DNA from: Alphaproteobacteria bacterium
GTDB taxonomy: Bacteria > Pseudomonadota > Alphaproteobacteria > RF32 > CAG-239
Assembly (NCBI GenBank): GCA_017635595.1
Contig: JAGBLF010000006.1
Location: 1-64,000, forward strand
Direction: 5' to 3'
DNA length: 64,000 nucleotides
Part shown: positions 35,778-44,328 of the stretch, piece by piece
How positions within the stretch are numbered: position 1 is the first letter of the stretch
Layout: every line of letters starts with the position of its first letter
The notes under the pieces: generated by a model
Told to the model about the DNA's origin: nothing
Databases searched by the model: none
Seen by the model: only the letters and a program-made list of their open reading frames with translations
Made by a program: the position numbers and the translations under genes

Positions 35778-37034
35778 CTAATTTGACGCAATTTCGGGAT
35801 CTTTAAAATATCTGTCGATGGCACGAGCTGCCGCTTCGCCTAATTTTTTACGATAAGACTGCGTTTTCAAGTTAGCTTCTTCCGTACGATTGGACAGGTA
35901 ACCCATTTCCAATAAAACGGCCGGTACATCCGGTGCCTTCAGCACTGCAAAACCGGCAAAACGGTGTGTATTTTTCAACACTTTTACGCTTTTGGCCATT
36001 TCCTGTACCAAATAAGTTGCGTATTTTGAAGATTTATTGCGTGTATCGGTTTGCGAAAGCGAAATCAAAATATCATTTACTTCCTTCGTATTTCCGCCCA
36101 AATCGATACCACCGATAATATCGGCTTTATTTTCGCGTTCGGCCAATGCGGCTGCCTCTTTATCGGATGCCGTATCAGACAAAGTATATACGGATAATCC
36201 GGTTGCACTGCGATTTTGCGCACTGTCGGCATGCAACGACATAAATAAATCGGCGCGGTACTTTTGCGCAATTTTTATACGTTGGCGCAACGGGATAAAG
36301 ATATCTCTATCACGTGTTAAATAAACAATATATCCTTTTTTTTGTAAAATCTGCTTTAATTCTCTACCCATAGCCAAGGTGATATTTTTTTCATACGTTT
36401 TGCCGTAAGCACCGATAGCCCCCGGATCTTTACCACCGTGTCCCGGATCAAGAACCACAATACGCTTACGATTTATTTTAGCATTGGCATCGGCCTTGGA
36501 ATCGGAAGAACTGAAACCAAACCAACCGCCGGAAGATTTTTCTTCTTTCGGTGCAAATTTCGTATCGTTGGTCATGGCATATCTATTACCTATTTTACCC
36601 GCAAACTGTTGGTTTGTCGCCATCACCAAATCAATAACCAAGCGCCAACCCTGACCGCTTTGCGGTGCAATGATAAAAGCTTTTTTTATAGTAGCCGGAC
36701 GAGATAATTCCATAACGATACGCTTATCGTTACCTGACATTCTTCCCACTCGTGTTTGCGATACAACTTGGTTGGAAAATTTGGTCTGCAATGCTTTTAT
36801 TTCGGCATCAGCCAAATCTACAACCACACGCTTCGGATCATTAAGCAAGAAAACGCGATAGTTAACGCTTTTATCCATATCCAAAACAATTCTGGCTCCG
36901 TCTGTTTGGTTTCCCAAACGCATGTTTTTGATTAAAACAGCGGCATCGGCATTTGCTGACAGACAGCATAATACCGTCATTATGCAAATTACCGCGCACA
37001 AAAGTTTTTTCAAAAGTTTCATAACTGCTTTCAT
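35778..37034 (-). CDS. amiC: N-acetylmuramoyl-L-alanine amidase, AmiC type
   Basis: The 418-aa periplasmic amidase cleaves the lactyl-peptide bond of murein at septa. It has a signal peptide (about 1-30), an AMIN domain (about 35-140) and a zinc Amidase_3 domain from about 190. That domain has ligands in LDPGHGGKDPGAIG, the Glu in TYEKNI, and SLHADS, with catalytic Glu in VLLEMGYLSN. Start is uncertain: GTG 37037, ATG 37034 and ATG 37022 are all possible. The envC-like gene in this window (56678-57907) encodes the probable activator of this kind of enzyme. It is first in the amiC-mrcA-prfB operon and divergent from rne. Confidence 0.94.
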   Translation of the reverse strand: MKAVMKLLKKLLCAVICIMTVLCCLSANADAAVLIKNMRLGNQTDGARIVLDMDKSVNYRVFLLNDPKRVVVDLADAEIKALQTKFSNQVVSQTRVGRMSGNDKRIVMELSRPATIKKAFIIAPQSGQGWRLVIDLVMATNQQFAGKIGNRYAMTNDTKFAPKEEKSSGGWFGFSSSDSKADANAKINRKRIVVLDPGHGGKDPGAIGAYGKTYEKNITLAMGRELKQILQKKGYIVYLTRDRDIFIPLRQRIKIAQKYRADLFMSLHADSAQNRSATGLSVYTLSDTASDKEAAALAERENKADIIGGIDLGGNTKEVNDILISLSQTDTRNKSSKYATYLVQEMAKSVKVLKNTHRFAGFAVLKAPDVPAVLLEMGYLSNRTEEANLKTQSYRKKLGEAAARAIDRYFKDPEIASN

Positions 37035-37438
37035 CACCTTTTATCAATTAATTTTCGGAATTATTATAGATTTGACATATTACCAATATGTTAAAATTGT
37101 CGATATTTTTATATTAATTTGTATTAATGATAAATTTTTATTGTTTTTTTAAATTTAGACGTTATTGTAACAATTAATGCAAATTATTTTGACATTGAGA
37201 GTTTAAATAAAGACATAGAAAAAATATTTTGCATGTAAAACAAAATGTGGGTTTAGATAAACACTTTCCGCCGCTTTTCAAATAACAAAGAAGAATAAGC
37301 GCAAAGTCGGCCGAAAGCAATAATAAACAGCAAAACGGTATTACCGTTCTTCTTTAGTATGAAGGCTTTTTATCCGCTTATCAAAACCCGTCACGAGTCT
37401 CTTTTTTTGGTTAAAAAGAGCATAAAATGGGGTTTATT
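37035..37438 (+). promoter_or_regulatory. Long intergenic region between amiC and rne, probable rne leader
   Basis: About 400 nt without a gene. It contains a perfect inverted repeat ACATATT-ACC-AATATGT (37075-37091) close to the amiC start, several AT-rich promoter-like hexamers, and in the last 180 nt a purine-rich stretch with a hairpin AACGG-TATTA-CCGTT near 37335-37350. Long structured leaders that RNase E itself cuts are known for rne in other bacteria. Whether this one works that way is inference. Confidence 0.45.
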
Positions 37439-39733
37439 ATGACAAAAAGAATGTTAATCGATGACACGCAGCCTGAAGAAACACGCGTTGTCATTGTTGA
37501 CGGGAACAAAGTTGAAGATGTTGAATTCGAATCGACTTCCCGTAAACAAATTAAAGGCAATATTTATGCAGCCAAAGTTATCCGCATCGAACCGTCTTTG
37601 CAAGCCGCATTCATTGATTACGGCGGCAACAAACACGGTTTTTTGGCTTTTAACGAAATTCATCCGGATTATTATAATGTTTCGGAAGAAGTATTAAAAG
37701 AAGTTGATGCCGAAGTTGATGAAATTATCAGCAATAAAATTAAATATTTAAAAGAACGCGATGCCGCACGTGCCCGTTATAAGGCTGAAAAAGAAGCGCA
37801 GGAAGCTCAACGCCGCTTGGAAGCCGAACAGGCTCACGAAATTGAAGAAGCCCAGCTTGAACCGGTACAAAATGCAACACCGGAAAATGATGATTATCTC
37901 AGAGATAACATTAATCAGGAGGTTTCCGACGAGACTGTACCTCAAACTGCCGAAGACGAAAGCCGCGAATCGGATGTTGACAGCAGTGAAATGGCCGCAG
38001 AAAGCGCACTGGCCGAAGAAGCTGCCGACAAAGCGCTGGAAAAAGATACCAAACAACGCAAGCATCGCCGTTACACCCGTCGTCCGCGCGATCGTAAAAA
38101 ATCGCCTAAAACTTTAGCGGCCGATGCCGAGGAAGACACTCTTGAAGAAGAATGTCCGGAAGATATTGATAACGAAGATTTGGATGAACCTGAGGGAAGC
38201 GATTACAATTTTGACACGCAACGCAGACTGTTGCGTGCCCGCAAACTGTTTCATCGCAGTACCATCCAAGACGTCATCAAAGAAGGGCAAACTCTGCTGA
38301 TCCAAATTGTCAAAGAAGAACGCGGCAATAAAGGGGCTGCCTGCACGACTTATATTTCACTTGCCGGCAGATATTGCGTTTTGATGCCGAACCGCATTAA
38401 AAGCGGCGGCGTATCGCGTAAAATCACCAATGCTAATGATCGCAAACGCTTAAAGTCCGTTATGAAAGAATTGCCGATTAATCCGGATATGTCTTTAATT
38501 ATCCGTACTGCCGGCGAAGATAAAACACGTGCCGATATCATCCGTGATTACAATTATTTAATCCGCACATGGAATGCCATTCGTTACGGTGCTTTAAAAA
38601 ATCAGCCTCCGGCAATTATTTACGAAGAAGGAAATCTGATTAAACGTGCTTTACGCGATATGTACACCAAAGAAATCGATGAAGTTATCATCGACGGCGA
38701 CGAGGCTTATCAAACAGCCCGCAACTTTGTTAAAGTTTTATCGCCGCACAACTTAAAGCACATTAAATGTCGCAAAGCCGGCGATATACCTGTATTCCAG
38801 CGTTTTCAGATTGAAGCGCAACTTGATAAATTGCACAACCCTATTGTTCAGCTTGAATCCGGCGGTTATCTGGTAATTAATCCGACAGAAGCTTTGGTTT
38901 CCATTGATGTTAACTCCGGACGCGCCACCAAAGAAAAGGATATTGAAGAAACCGCCTTAAAAACCAATTTGGAAGCAGCCGATGAGATTGCCAAACAGCT
39001 TAAAATGCGCGATTTAGCCGGGTTGATTGTCGTTGACTTTATCGATATGTATGAGCAGCAAAACAACATTGCCGTTGAGCGCCGCATGAAAGAGGCCATG
39101 AAAGATGATCGAGCCCGCATTCAGATTGCTAAAATGAGCATTTTCGGCTTACTGGAAATTTCGCGACAACGTATGCACTCTTCCTTTATGGAAAGTAATT
39201 ATGAAGTTTGTCCGTATTGCCACGGTCGCGGTGTTAAGCGTACCGTCGAATCCGGAGCAACCCTGATTTTACGTTCCATTGAAAGCGAAGGTGTCCGCAA
39301 CCGCGGTGTTAAATTGCTTGTCACGGTTCCGGCAGATTATGCATCGTTTTTGCTTAACCACAAGCGCAAACAACTTTCTGCTTTGGAAGAAGTTTATAAT
39401 CTGCAGATTGTTATTGCCGGCGACACTTCAATGAAAGATATTGCCGATTATAAAATCGAACGCGAAAAATTACCGACCGTTGCTTCGGCCAAAGATGCAA
39501 CAACAACCTGCTATGAAGCTGAAAATGTCGATGATTGTGACTACGATGAGGAAGAAGAAAACGAATCTTCTGCCGACGAAAACGACAGCAATCGTTCCCG
39601 TTTCCGCCGCAACGGACGTAATCGCCGCTATCGCCGCACCGATAAGCGCGACAGTGATGATGCACGCAGCGAGAAACCGGAAGTAGCCGAGAAACCGGAG
39701 AAAAAATCGTGGTGGCAAAAATTAATCGGTTAA
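37439..39733 (+). CDS. rne: Ribonuclease E/G
   Basis: About 764 aa from ATG 37439, which has GGGG nine bases upstream. The endonuclease matures rRNA/tRNA and initiates mRNA decay. The S1 domain starts at GNIYAAKVIRIEPSLQAAFIDYGG and is interrupted by a long acidic, Glu-rich insertion (about 100-240), as in alphaproteobacterial RNase E. The catalytic core has ALVSIDVNSGRAT and LIVVDFIDM (metal-binding Asp residues). The zinc-link is CPYCHGRG. The C-terminal arm is Arg/Asp/Glu-rich and ends WWQKLIG, a probable RNA-binding and scaffold region. It overlaps the bepA-like gene by 25 nt. Confidence 0.95.
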   Translation: MTKRMLIDDTQPEETRVVIVDGNKVEDVEFESTSRKQIKGNIYAAKVIRIEPSLQAAFIDYGGNKHGFLAFNEIHPDYYNVSEEVLKEVDAEVDEIISNKIKYLKERDAARARYKAEKEAQEAQRRLEAEQAHEIEEAQLEPVQNATPENDDYLRDNINQEVSDETVPQTAEDESRESDVDSSEMAAESALAEEAADKALEKDTKQRKHRRYTRRPRDRKKSPKTLAADAEEDTLEEECPEDIDNEDLDEPEGSDYNFDTQRRLLRARKLFHRSTIQDVIKEGQTLLIQIVKEERGNKGAACTTYISLAGRYCVLMPNRIKSGGVSRKITNANDRKRLKSVMKELPINPDMSLIIRTAGEDKTRADIIRDYNYLIRTWNAIRYGALKNQPPAIIYEEGNLIKRALRDMYTKEIDEVIIDGDEAYQTARNFVKVLSPHNLKHIKCRKAGDIPVFQRFQIEAQLDKLHNPIVQLESGGYLVINPTEALVSIDVNSGRATKEKDIEETALKTNLEAADEIAKQLKMRDLAGLIVVDFIDMYEQQNNIAVERRMKEAMKDDRARIQIAKMSIFGLLEISRQRMHSSFMESNYEVCPYCHGRGVKRTVESGATLILRSIESEGVRNRGVKLLVTVPADYASFLLNHKRKQLSALEEVYNLQIVIAGDTSMKDIADYKIEREKLPTVASAKDATTTCYEAENVDDCDYDEEEENESSADENDSNRSRFRRNGRNRRYRRTDKRDSDDARSEKPEVAEKPEKKSWWQKLIG

Positions 39734-41055
39734 TCAATCGTTTCATATTTTGTTTATTTTTATGCACTGCCGGTCTTATAAAACCGGCAGTTGCCGAAAA
39801 TATGGTTTTAATTTCAGATGCCGAAACCCAAAATTATCTGGCAGCCGTTATCAGACCGCTGTTTAACGCGGCAGGTTTGCCGTTTAATGCCAACAATATT
39901 TTTATTGTCAGCGACAATTCGCTTAATGCTTTTGTCAGTGACGGCAACTATGTATTTGTTAATACGGGTACCTTGCTCGAAGCGGAAAATACCAACGAAT
40001 TAGCCGGCATTTTGGCTCACGAAACCGGACACATTACCGGCGGGCATATCGTGCGCCAAAAGCTTAAAATGAAAGATATGCAATATGTTATGCTCGGTTC
40101 ACTTATTGCCGCCGGTGCGACGGCCGTATCTACCGGACGCGGCGATGCGGCAATGGCCGTTATCTTAGGTTCGCAAAGTTCAGCACTAAACAGCATGCTG
40201 CATTACCAGGTGCAAGAAGAACGAAGCGCCGATGAAAGTGCGGTTAAGCTCTTAAATAAAACGCATCAGTCGACCGAGGGCTTAAAGAAGTTTATGCGTA
40301 AAATTAAGAAAAAATATGCTTTAAGCGGCGTGGAAGAAAATTTTTATTTCCGCACCCACCCGTTAACAAGCGAGCGCATAAGCCATTTTGAAGAAGCAAG
40401 TAAAAGTAATCATTATCCTTCCGCCAGTCCGTTAGACGACAAATTAAAACTTATTCAGGCAAAACTGACCGGTTTTTTAACCGATAAACATAAAGCCGAA
40501 CGGCTGTATCCGCAAAAAAATCATTCGACTGCCGCCAAATATGCGCAAAGTATTTTGAACTTCCGCAGCGGAAACATACAACAGGCTCTGAACCTGGCTG
40601 ACGATTTGATTTCCGAACAACCGCAAACCCCTTATTTTTACGAATTGAAAGGGCAATTTTTATTTGAAACCGGCAAAGTTAAAGAAAGTATAACGGCTTA
40701 CGAGCAGGCGCTTAAATTATTGCCGAATAATTATCTGTTACAAATAAATCTGGCTCATTCAATGCTTGAAAGCTCAAAAGACAAATCTGTTGTACAACAA
40801 GCGGTGAATTTGCTTAATAAATCCCTTATCACACACGAAAATTCTTTCAGCTGGCAATTGCTGGCGCGCGGCTATGATATGCTGAACGATAAGGCTTCGT
40901 CACTGTACGCAGCGGCCGAATACAGCTATGCCATCGGTAATTTGAAAGCTGCCGAAAACCAACTTAATGCGGCCGCCAAAGCCTCTAAAAACAAATCGCT
41001 TAATCTGAAAATTGCCGATTTGAAAGAACGCGTTAAAGCCGACTTAAAAAAGTAG
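39709..41055 (+). CDS. M48 metalloprotease with TPR domain, BepA-like
   Basis: The 448-aa exported protein has a signal peptide (about 10-30), an M48 peptidase domain with zinc motif HETGH (ILAHETGHITGGH) and third ligand Glu in EERSADESAV, then a C-terminal TPR region (from about 265). BepA-type enzymes monitor assembly of outer-membrane LptD and beta-barrels and degrade stalled intermediates. The start is GTG 39709 with GGAG eight bases upstream inside rne, so translation is coupled to rne. Confidence 0.9.
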   Translation: MVAKINRLINRFIFCLFLCTAGLIKPAVAENMVLISDAETQNYLAAVIRPLFNAAGLPFNANNIFIVSDNSLNAFVSDGNYVFVNTGTLLEAENTNELAGILAHETGHITGGHIVRQKLKMKDMQYVMLGSLIAAGATAVSTGRGDAAMAVILGSQSSALNSMLHYQVQEERSADESAVKLLNKTHQSTEGLKKFMRKIKKKYALSGVEENFYFRTHPLTSERISHFEEASKSNHYPSASPLDDKLKLIQAKLTGFLTDKHKAERLYPQKNHSTAAKYAQSILNFRSGNIQQALNLADDLISEQPQTPYFYELKGQFLFETGKVKESITAYEQALKLLPNNYLLQINLAHSMLESSKDKSVVQQAVNLLNKSLITHENSFSWQLLARGYDMLNDKASSLYAAAEYSYAIGNLKAAENQLNAAAKASKNKSLNLKIADLKERVKADLKK

Positions 41056-41068
41056 AAAAACTACTTTT
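41048..41068. terminator. Hairpin containing both convergent stop codons
   Basis: AAAAGTAG-AAAAA-CTACTTTT. The TAG of the bepA-like gene lies in one arm and the TAG of the Stealth gene in the other. The A/T tails make it a plausible bidirectional terminator. Confidence 0.55.
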
Positions 41069-42020
41069 CGAAGGATGATTTATCCGGAAAATAACTTTCC
41101 ATAAATACTTTACTGCGTTGTCTATCCGCATCATTGACTTTTTCACCGTCCTCCAAACAGAAAAACAACGGCTTTTGTCGTTTCAACTTGCGCTTAATAT
41201 CCTTGCAATTCAGTGATACAACGGTGGAATCACGACGTCCTCCATCAATAAAATAATGCTTCAGCCATGCTTTGAATGAATAGCGATATTCATCAACATA
41301 TTTCGTTATTCCGTGATTTTTGTTTATCGAATAGTAATAAATCAAAGACCTTTGCCAGTCAGAAGCATCGCGGAAACGATGACTTTGCGTTTTTTGCAAC
41401 AAATCGGGAACAAGCTTATTGCAAGCAATAAAATCTGATTTATGATAAGCATCGATGTTATGATGCGGATAATATAAAGGATACTTAGTCGCAAAAATAT
41501 TCTGTGCCAAATCTTGCATAGAGATAATTTTCCGGACATACTGTGTCAATTTCGGAGATTCTTTAGCGACATTAGCACGCCAGATTATTTTATCATCAGG
41601 CGTAAAAAAATCTTCAGGTTGAACCGAAGCATTAATAAACGTATCATCATTCATATATAAAAAATGCTCGGACAAATCCGGAATGTAAGGTAATCCGGTT
41701 TCTATGGCACTGGAATTAAACAGGGGTAAATATTTTTTATCAATAATCTGCTCATGAGTAACCATGACAATTTTCGGATGATCTGTATTGAGCCATTCCG
41801 GTGTTTGGTTATCGCTGACAATATAAATGCGACGAACCCAGGGCATATATTTTTCCACCGAACGTAATGAGTATTTTAACTCATTATTTTGCACAAACCT
41901 GCCGGTACAAATTGCTTGTTCATCGGCCACCACACCTTTCTGATATTGTTGGCGTTTTCGATGCCAAAGGGCATCATTGTCATCACACCATGTGTATACT
42001 AAATCAATATCAATATCCAT
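41061..42020 (-). CDS. Stealth-family sugar-phosphate transferase
   Basis: The 319-aa protein has the conserved blocks of Stealth proteins: CR1 IDLVYTWCDDNDALWH at the start, CR2 NNELKYSLRSVEKYMPWVRRIYIVSDNQTP (cited in part) with FNSSAIE, CR3 HFLYMNDDTFI, and CR4 PLYYPHHNIDAYHKS. These enzymes transfer hexose-1-phosphates in capsule or exopolysaccharide synthesis, as in N. meningitidis SacB-type polymerases. It starts one base after the preceding glycosyltransferase, whose tail codons (GGAAG) form its ribosome binding site. Probably cytoplasmic, acting at the membrane. Confidence 0.9.
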   Translation of the reverse strand: MDIDIDLVYTWCDDNDALWHRKRQQYQKGVVADEQAICTGRFVQNNELKYSLRSVEKYMPWVRRIYIVSDNQTPEWLNTDHPKIVMVTHEQIIDKKYLPLFNSSAIETGLPYIPDLSEHFLYMNDDTFINASVQPEDFFTPDDKIIWRANVAKESPKLTQYVRKIISMQDLAQNIFATKYPLYYPHHNIDAYHKSDFIACNKLVPDLLQKTQSHRFRDASDWQRSLIYYYSINKNHGITKYVDEYRYSFKAWLKHYFIDGGRRDSTVVSLNCKDIKRKLKRQKPLFFCLEDGEKVNDADRQRSKVFMESYFPDKSSFEK

Positions 42021-42021
42021 A

Positions 42022-42900
42022 TCACTTCCATTTCAGTAAAGGAATGAACCCGAAAAGCAAAGCTTTTTGCTTGTTTTTGCGCTTTATTATTTTTATCAGC
42101 GGAAGTCCGCATACATATATTTTTGCGTTATCCGTATCATAGTGGGCAAAACGTAAAAATCCGAAAAGATATAATGCCAATGTTGATTTCAGATTTTCGG
42201 TTAAGGCTTTTTCTTTGCCCTTTTTATGCTTGCTTTTGAGCCAGTCGGTCACAGCCTTTTTACCCCAAGATGCCTTCCACCAGTGTATTGTGCGTGTCTG
42301 TGCGGTCAGTGTCTTTAATGAAAAGTCAGCTCCTAATGCCAGCGGGAAAAAGTATTCCGGCGGATATACTTTGATATCTTCACACTCGACAATACCCGTT
42401 TTAGTCATATCGAAACCATGTCTTTGCAAGATTTCCGTTGCAATACGAGGACCGGTGTAGAGAGGAGATTTCCATATCTCATTTTGGTAAAAATCGAGGA
42501 TATCTCTTAAGACCGGATGATGTGCTGCCGCACCGATGACAGCCGTTTCAACATGATTACCGCCGTCGGTATCTCGTCCGAAGAATAAACCGTCACCGAG
42601 TAATTTGTCAAAATTCTTAACCACCGTTATGTCGGTATCGAGCCAAATACCGCCGAATTTTTCCAATACATAACAGCGTACATAGTCCGCAGCATAGGCC
42701 CACATCCGGTTCCGGCAGGCAAAATCAAAAAACTCGTTTTCCCGACGCATTGCGGAAAAATCAAAATACTGCTCCGATTCTTCATTAATTTCGATAATTT
42801 TATAATCAGGTAAATTTTTATGCCAACTCAAAATACTCATTTCGACATCTATCGGTTTTTCTGAGCCGCACCACATATAAAAAATTTGTTTAGGTATCAT
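42022..42900 (-). CDS. DXD-containing sugar transferase (Gly_transf_sug/OCH1-like) with tail motif
   Basis: The 292-aa protein begins MIPKQIFYMWCG and carries the DXD in FGGIWLDTDITVVKNF, typical of capsular sugar transferases. A later TIHWWKASW resembles the closing motif of the family. The C-terminus AKIYVCGLPLIKI...LLFGFIPLLKWK repeats the tail motif seen in the operon at 12.4-17.4 kb. ATG 42900 is chosen because GGGAG lies about 8 nt upstream. It is co-transcribed with the Stealth gene, as one polysaccharide module. The transferred sugar is unknown. Confidence 0.86.
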   Translation of the reverse strand: MIPKQIFYMWCGSEKPIDVEMSILSWHKNLPDYKIIEINEESEQYFDFSAMRRENEFFDFACRNRMWAYAADYVRCYVLEKFGGIWLDTDITVVKNFDKLLGDGLFFGRDTDGGNHVETAVIGAAAHHPVLRDILDFYQNEIWKSPLYTGPRIATEILQRHGFDMTKTGIVECEDIKVYPPEYFFPLALGADFSLKTLTAQTRTIHWWKASWGKKAVTDWLKSKHKKGKEKALTENLKSTLALYLFGFLRFAHYDTDNAKIYVCGLPLIKIIKRKNKQKALLFGFIPLLKWK

Positions 42901-42926
42901 ATCCAGACTCCCGTAATATAGATTAA

Positions 42927-43160
42927 CCGCCATACGGCGGTCTGGGAGTTGACAAATCATACAAACATAAACGACCCTTTTGGTTTTTAGATATTAATCT
43001 TGGACATATACCAAAAGCTCCCAGACCATATTATGGTCTGGGATATATTCGAGCTGTTTAAGGTTTCAACAGCTACGTAACGACGCTATATCCTAACGCC
43101 GATGTCTGTAAAGAGCTTGTCAAGGCTCCGTGCCGCCTCCGGCACTGGCGAGATTATCCC
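42927..43160. ncRNA. Structured non-coding element with alternative pairings
   Basis: No gene is seen here, but inverted repeats are dense. GGTCTGGGAG (42939-42948) pairs with CTCCCAGACC (43018-43027), which alternatively pairs with GGTCTGGGA (43035-43043). CTTTTGGT (42977-42984) pairs with ACCAAAAG (43010-43017). CCGCC pairs with GGCGG (42927-42940). GGATATA (43041-43047) pairs with TATATCC (43087-43093), enclosing AGCTGTT/AACAGCT (43052-43074). GTGCCG pairs with CGGCAC (43130-43145). CGCC (43097-43100) pairs with GGCG (43147-43150). It could be the leader of the minus-strand sugar-transferase operon, a small RNA, or a palindromic repeat. It is not tmRNA, SRP RNA or RNase P as far as I can tell. 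Strand undetermined. Confidence 0.5.
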
Positions 43161-43263
43161 GCTTGATTTATAGTTAAATGAAAATCTGAAAACTTGCAAG
43201 GCTTATTTTTTATTACATAAAAATTTACCGATTTGAAAAATAAGTCCTATTACTTTCGTTATA

Positions 43264-43292
43264 TTTACATTATATTAAAAAGATGGCATTAT
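43264..43292 (+). promoter_or_regulatory. Promoter of the first prepilin gene (duplicated block)
   Basis: TTTACA, 17-nt spacer, CATTAT. The block from 43243 to the ATG matches 60037-60135 with 5 differences in 99 nt. Both copies carry a TTATGCATAA palindrome just downstream of the -10 (here 43303-43312), a possible operator, and AGGAG before the ATG. Confidence 0.6.
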
Positions 43293-43338
43293 GTTTTATG
43301 TGTTATGCATAATCACTTATATTTTAGGAGAAAGACAA

Positions 43339-44256
43339 ATGTTAAATTTAACTAAGCAAAGTCTCCCTGCAGATTCTGAGGTTCTGAACCTTAATTCTAC
43401 TTCCGTTTTTGCTGATAACAAAAAAAGTCATCCTTGCGAATGCGAGGATCTCGGCCGAATCATTTTAAGCAGCCGAGATTCTCGGATTGCAAGCAATCCA
43501 AGAATGACAAGTCTATGCCTGCAGAGCGACCTTCTTTCGATATGTGCTGCAGATGCGCCGCAATTTTCGAGTGCCGTGTACAACAGAGGTACACAAGCGA
43601 GAAAGTTGCAAGCAGGTGCCGCACAGAGCGGCCGCAGTATGATTGAAATGCTGGGCGTTCTGGCCATTATTGGCGTGCTGTCGGTGGGCGGTATCGCCGG
43701 CTACTCCAAAGCCATGACACAATATAAAATCAATAAAACCGCAGACCAAGTTACTCAGATTGTCGGTAGCGTCAGAACACTTTATACTAGCCAAAAAAAT
43801 TACAATGGATTAGGTAGCGGTTTTGATACTGATGGTGATGTTTTGCTTAGAAAGGCACATGCGATTCCGGATGAAATGTGGAATACCGACAATACAATTG
43901 AGCATCCTTTTGGTGGTAGGGTTATTGTTAATACAGGCGATAAAAAGTCATCCGGAGATGGTAAGGCATTCGGAATAGATTTGCATAATCTTCCGGAGGA
44001 AGCTTGTATGGCACTGGCCACATACGATTGGGGTTCAGGGTCATCTTCAGGGTTGATTGCCGTTGCGGTTAACACAGTTTCTGTTGCTCACATGAGCAGA
44101 GATGGTTACTCTGTCGGTTGTTCAGGTTCTTCCGCTGACAGCTATGCTGTTGCTTGCCCTAACGGGAGCTCAGTAACTATCCCAATGCCGGTTAACATTG
44201 CTGCAAATGCTTGTCAGGAGGGCGATGGTAATTGGATTTCTTTGGCATTTTATTAA
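43339..44256 (+). CDS. Type IV prepilin-like protein with a 98-residue leader (pilin 1)
   Basis: The 305-aa protein has a prepilin cleavage site and hydrophobic helix SG|RSMIEMLGVLAIIGVLSV with Glu at +5. The C-terminal head shares EMWNTD, NPFGG, LPEEACMALATYDWGSGSS and a Cys-rich end with pilins 2 and 3. ATG 43339 has AGGAG eight bases upstream, but Gly98 then ends a very long leader. Residues 30-57 are encoded by a palindromic repeat element (43427-43508) and 65-100 by a 36-codon segment also found in pilin 2. A TTG at 43606 would give a 9-residue leader like that of pilin 3. A pseudopilin or minor pilin of a type IV/type II assembly is likely. No assembly gene lies in the window. Confidence 0.82.
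   Translation: MLNLTKQSLPADSEVLNLNSTSVFADNKKSHPCECEDLGRIILSSRDSRIASNPRMTSLCLQSDLLSICAADAPQFSSAVYNRGTQARKLQAGAAQSGRSMIEMLGVLAIIGVLSVGGIAGYSKAMTQYKINKTADQVTQIVGSVRTLYTSQKNYNGLGSGFDTDGDVLLRKAHAIPDEMWNTDNTIEHPFGGRVIVNTGDKKSSGDGKAFGIDLHNLPEEACMALATYDWGSGSSSGLIAVAVNTVSVAHMSRDGYSVGCSGSSADSYAVACPNGSSVTIPMPVNIAANACQEGDGNWISLAFY
43427..43508 (+). repeat. Cloverleaf palindromic repeat inside the pilin 1 coding sequence
   Basis: An 82-bp element bounded by GTCAT..ATGAC. It folds into three arms: CCTTGC-GAAT-GCGAGG, ATCTCGGC..GCCGAGAT and GGATTG-CAAG-CAATCC. A second copy lies intergenically at 59943-60020. It is translated in frame without a stop, in the leader region, as in Rickettsia palindromic elements. 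Confidence 0.85.
43531..43631 (+). repeat. 101-bp repeat in pilin leader, copy 1
   Basis: Matches 60166-60266 with two differences in 101 nt. It includes a hairpin GTGTAC-AACAGAG-GTACAC (43576-43594). It encodes most of a 36-residue segment (LLSICAADAPQFSS onwards) that ends in a second SGRS. Confidence 0.88.
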
Positions 44257-44278
44257 TTGCCGCGTTTTCAATCATAAT

Positions 44279-44303
44279 AAAGCCGCCCATCAGGCGGCTT
44301 TAT
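44279..44303. terminator. Bidirectional terminator between pilin 1 and the autotransporter
   Basis: AAAGCCGCC-CATCA-GGCGGCTTT, placed between two convergent genes, with A/T tails on both sides. Confidence 0.85.
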
Positions 44304-44328
44304 TTGTTGTGCATACCGGTAAATTTTA

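Noticed and set aside
42927-43160. tmRNA, SRP RNA, 6S RNA or RNase P RNA
   Set aside because: I could not find the conserved cores of these RNAs. The stems do not match their known order, so only an unnamed structured element is reported.
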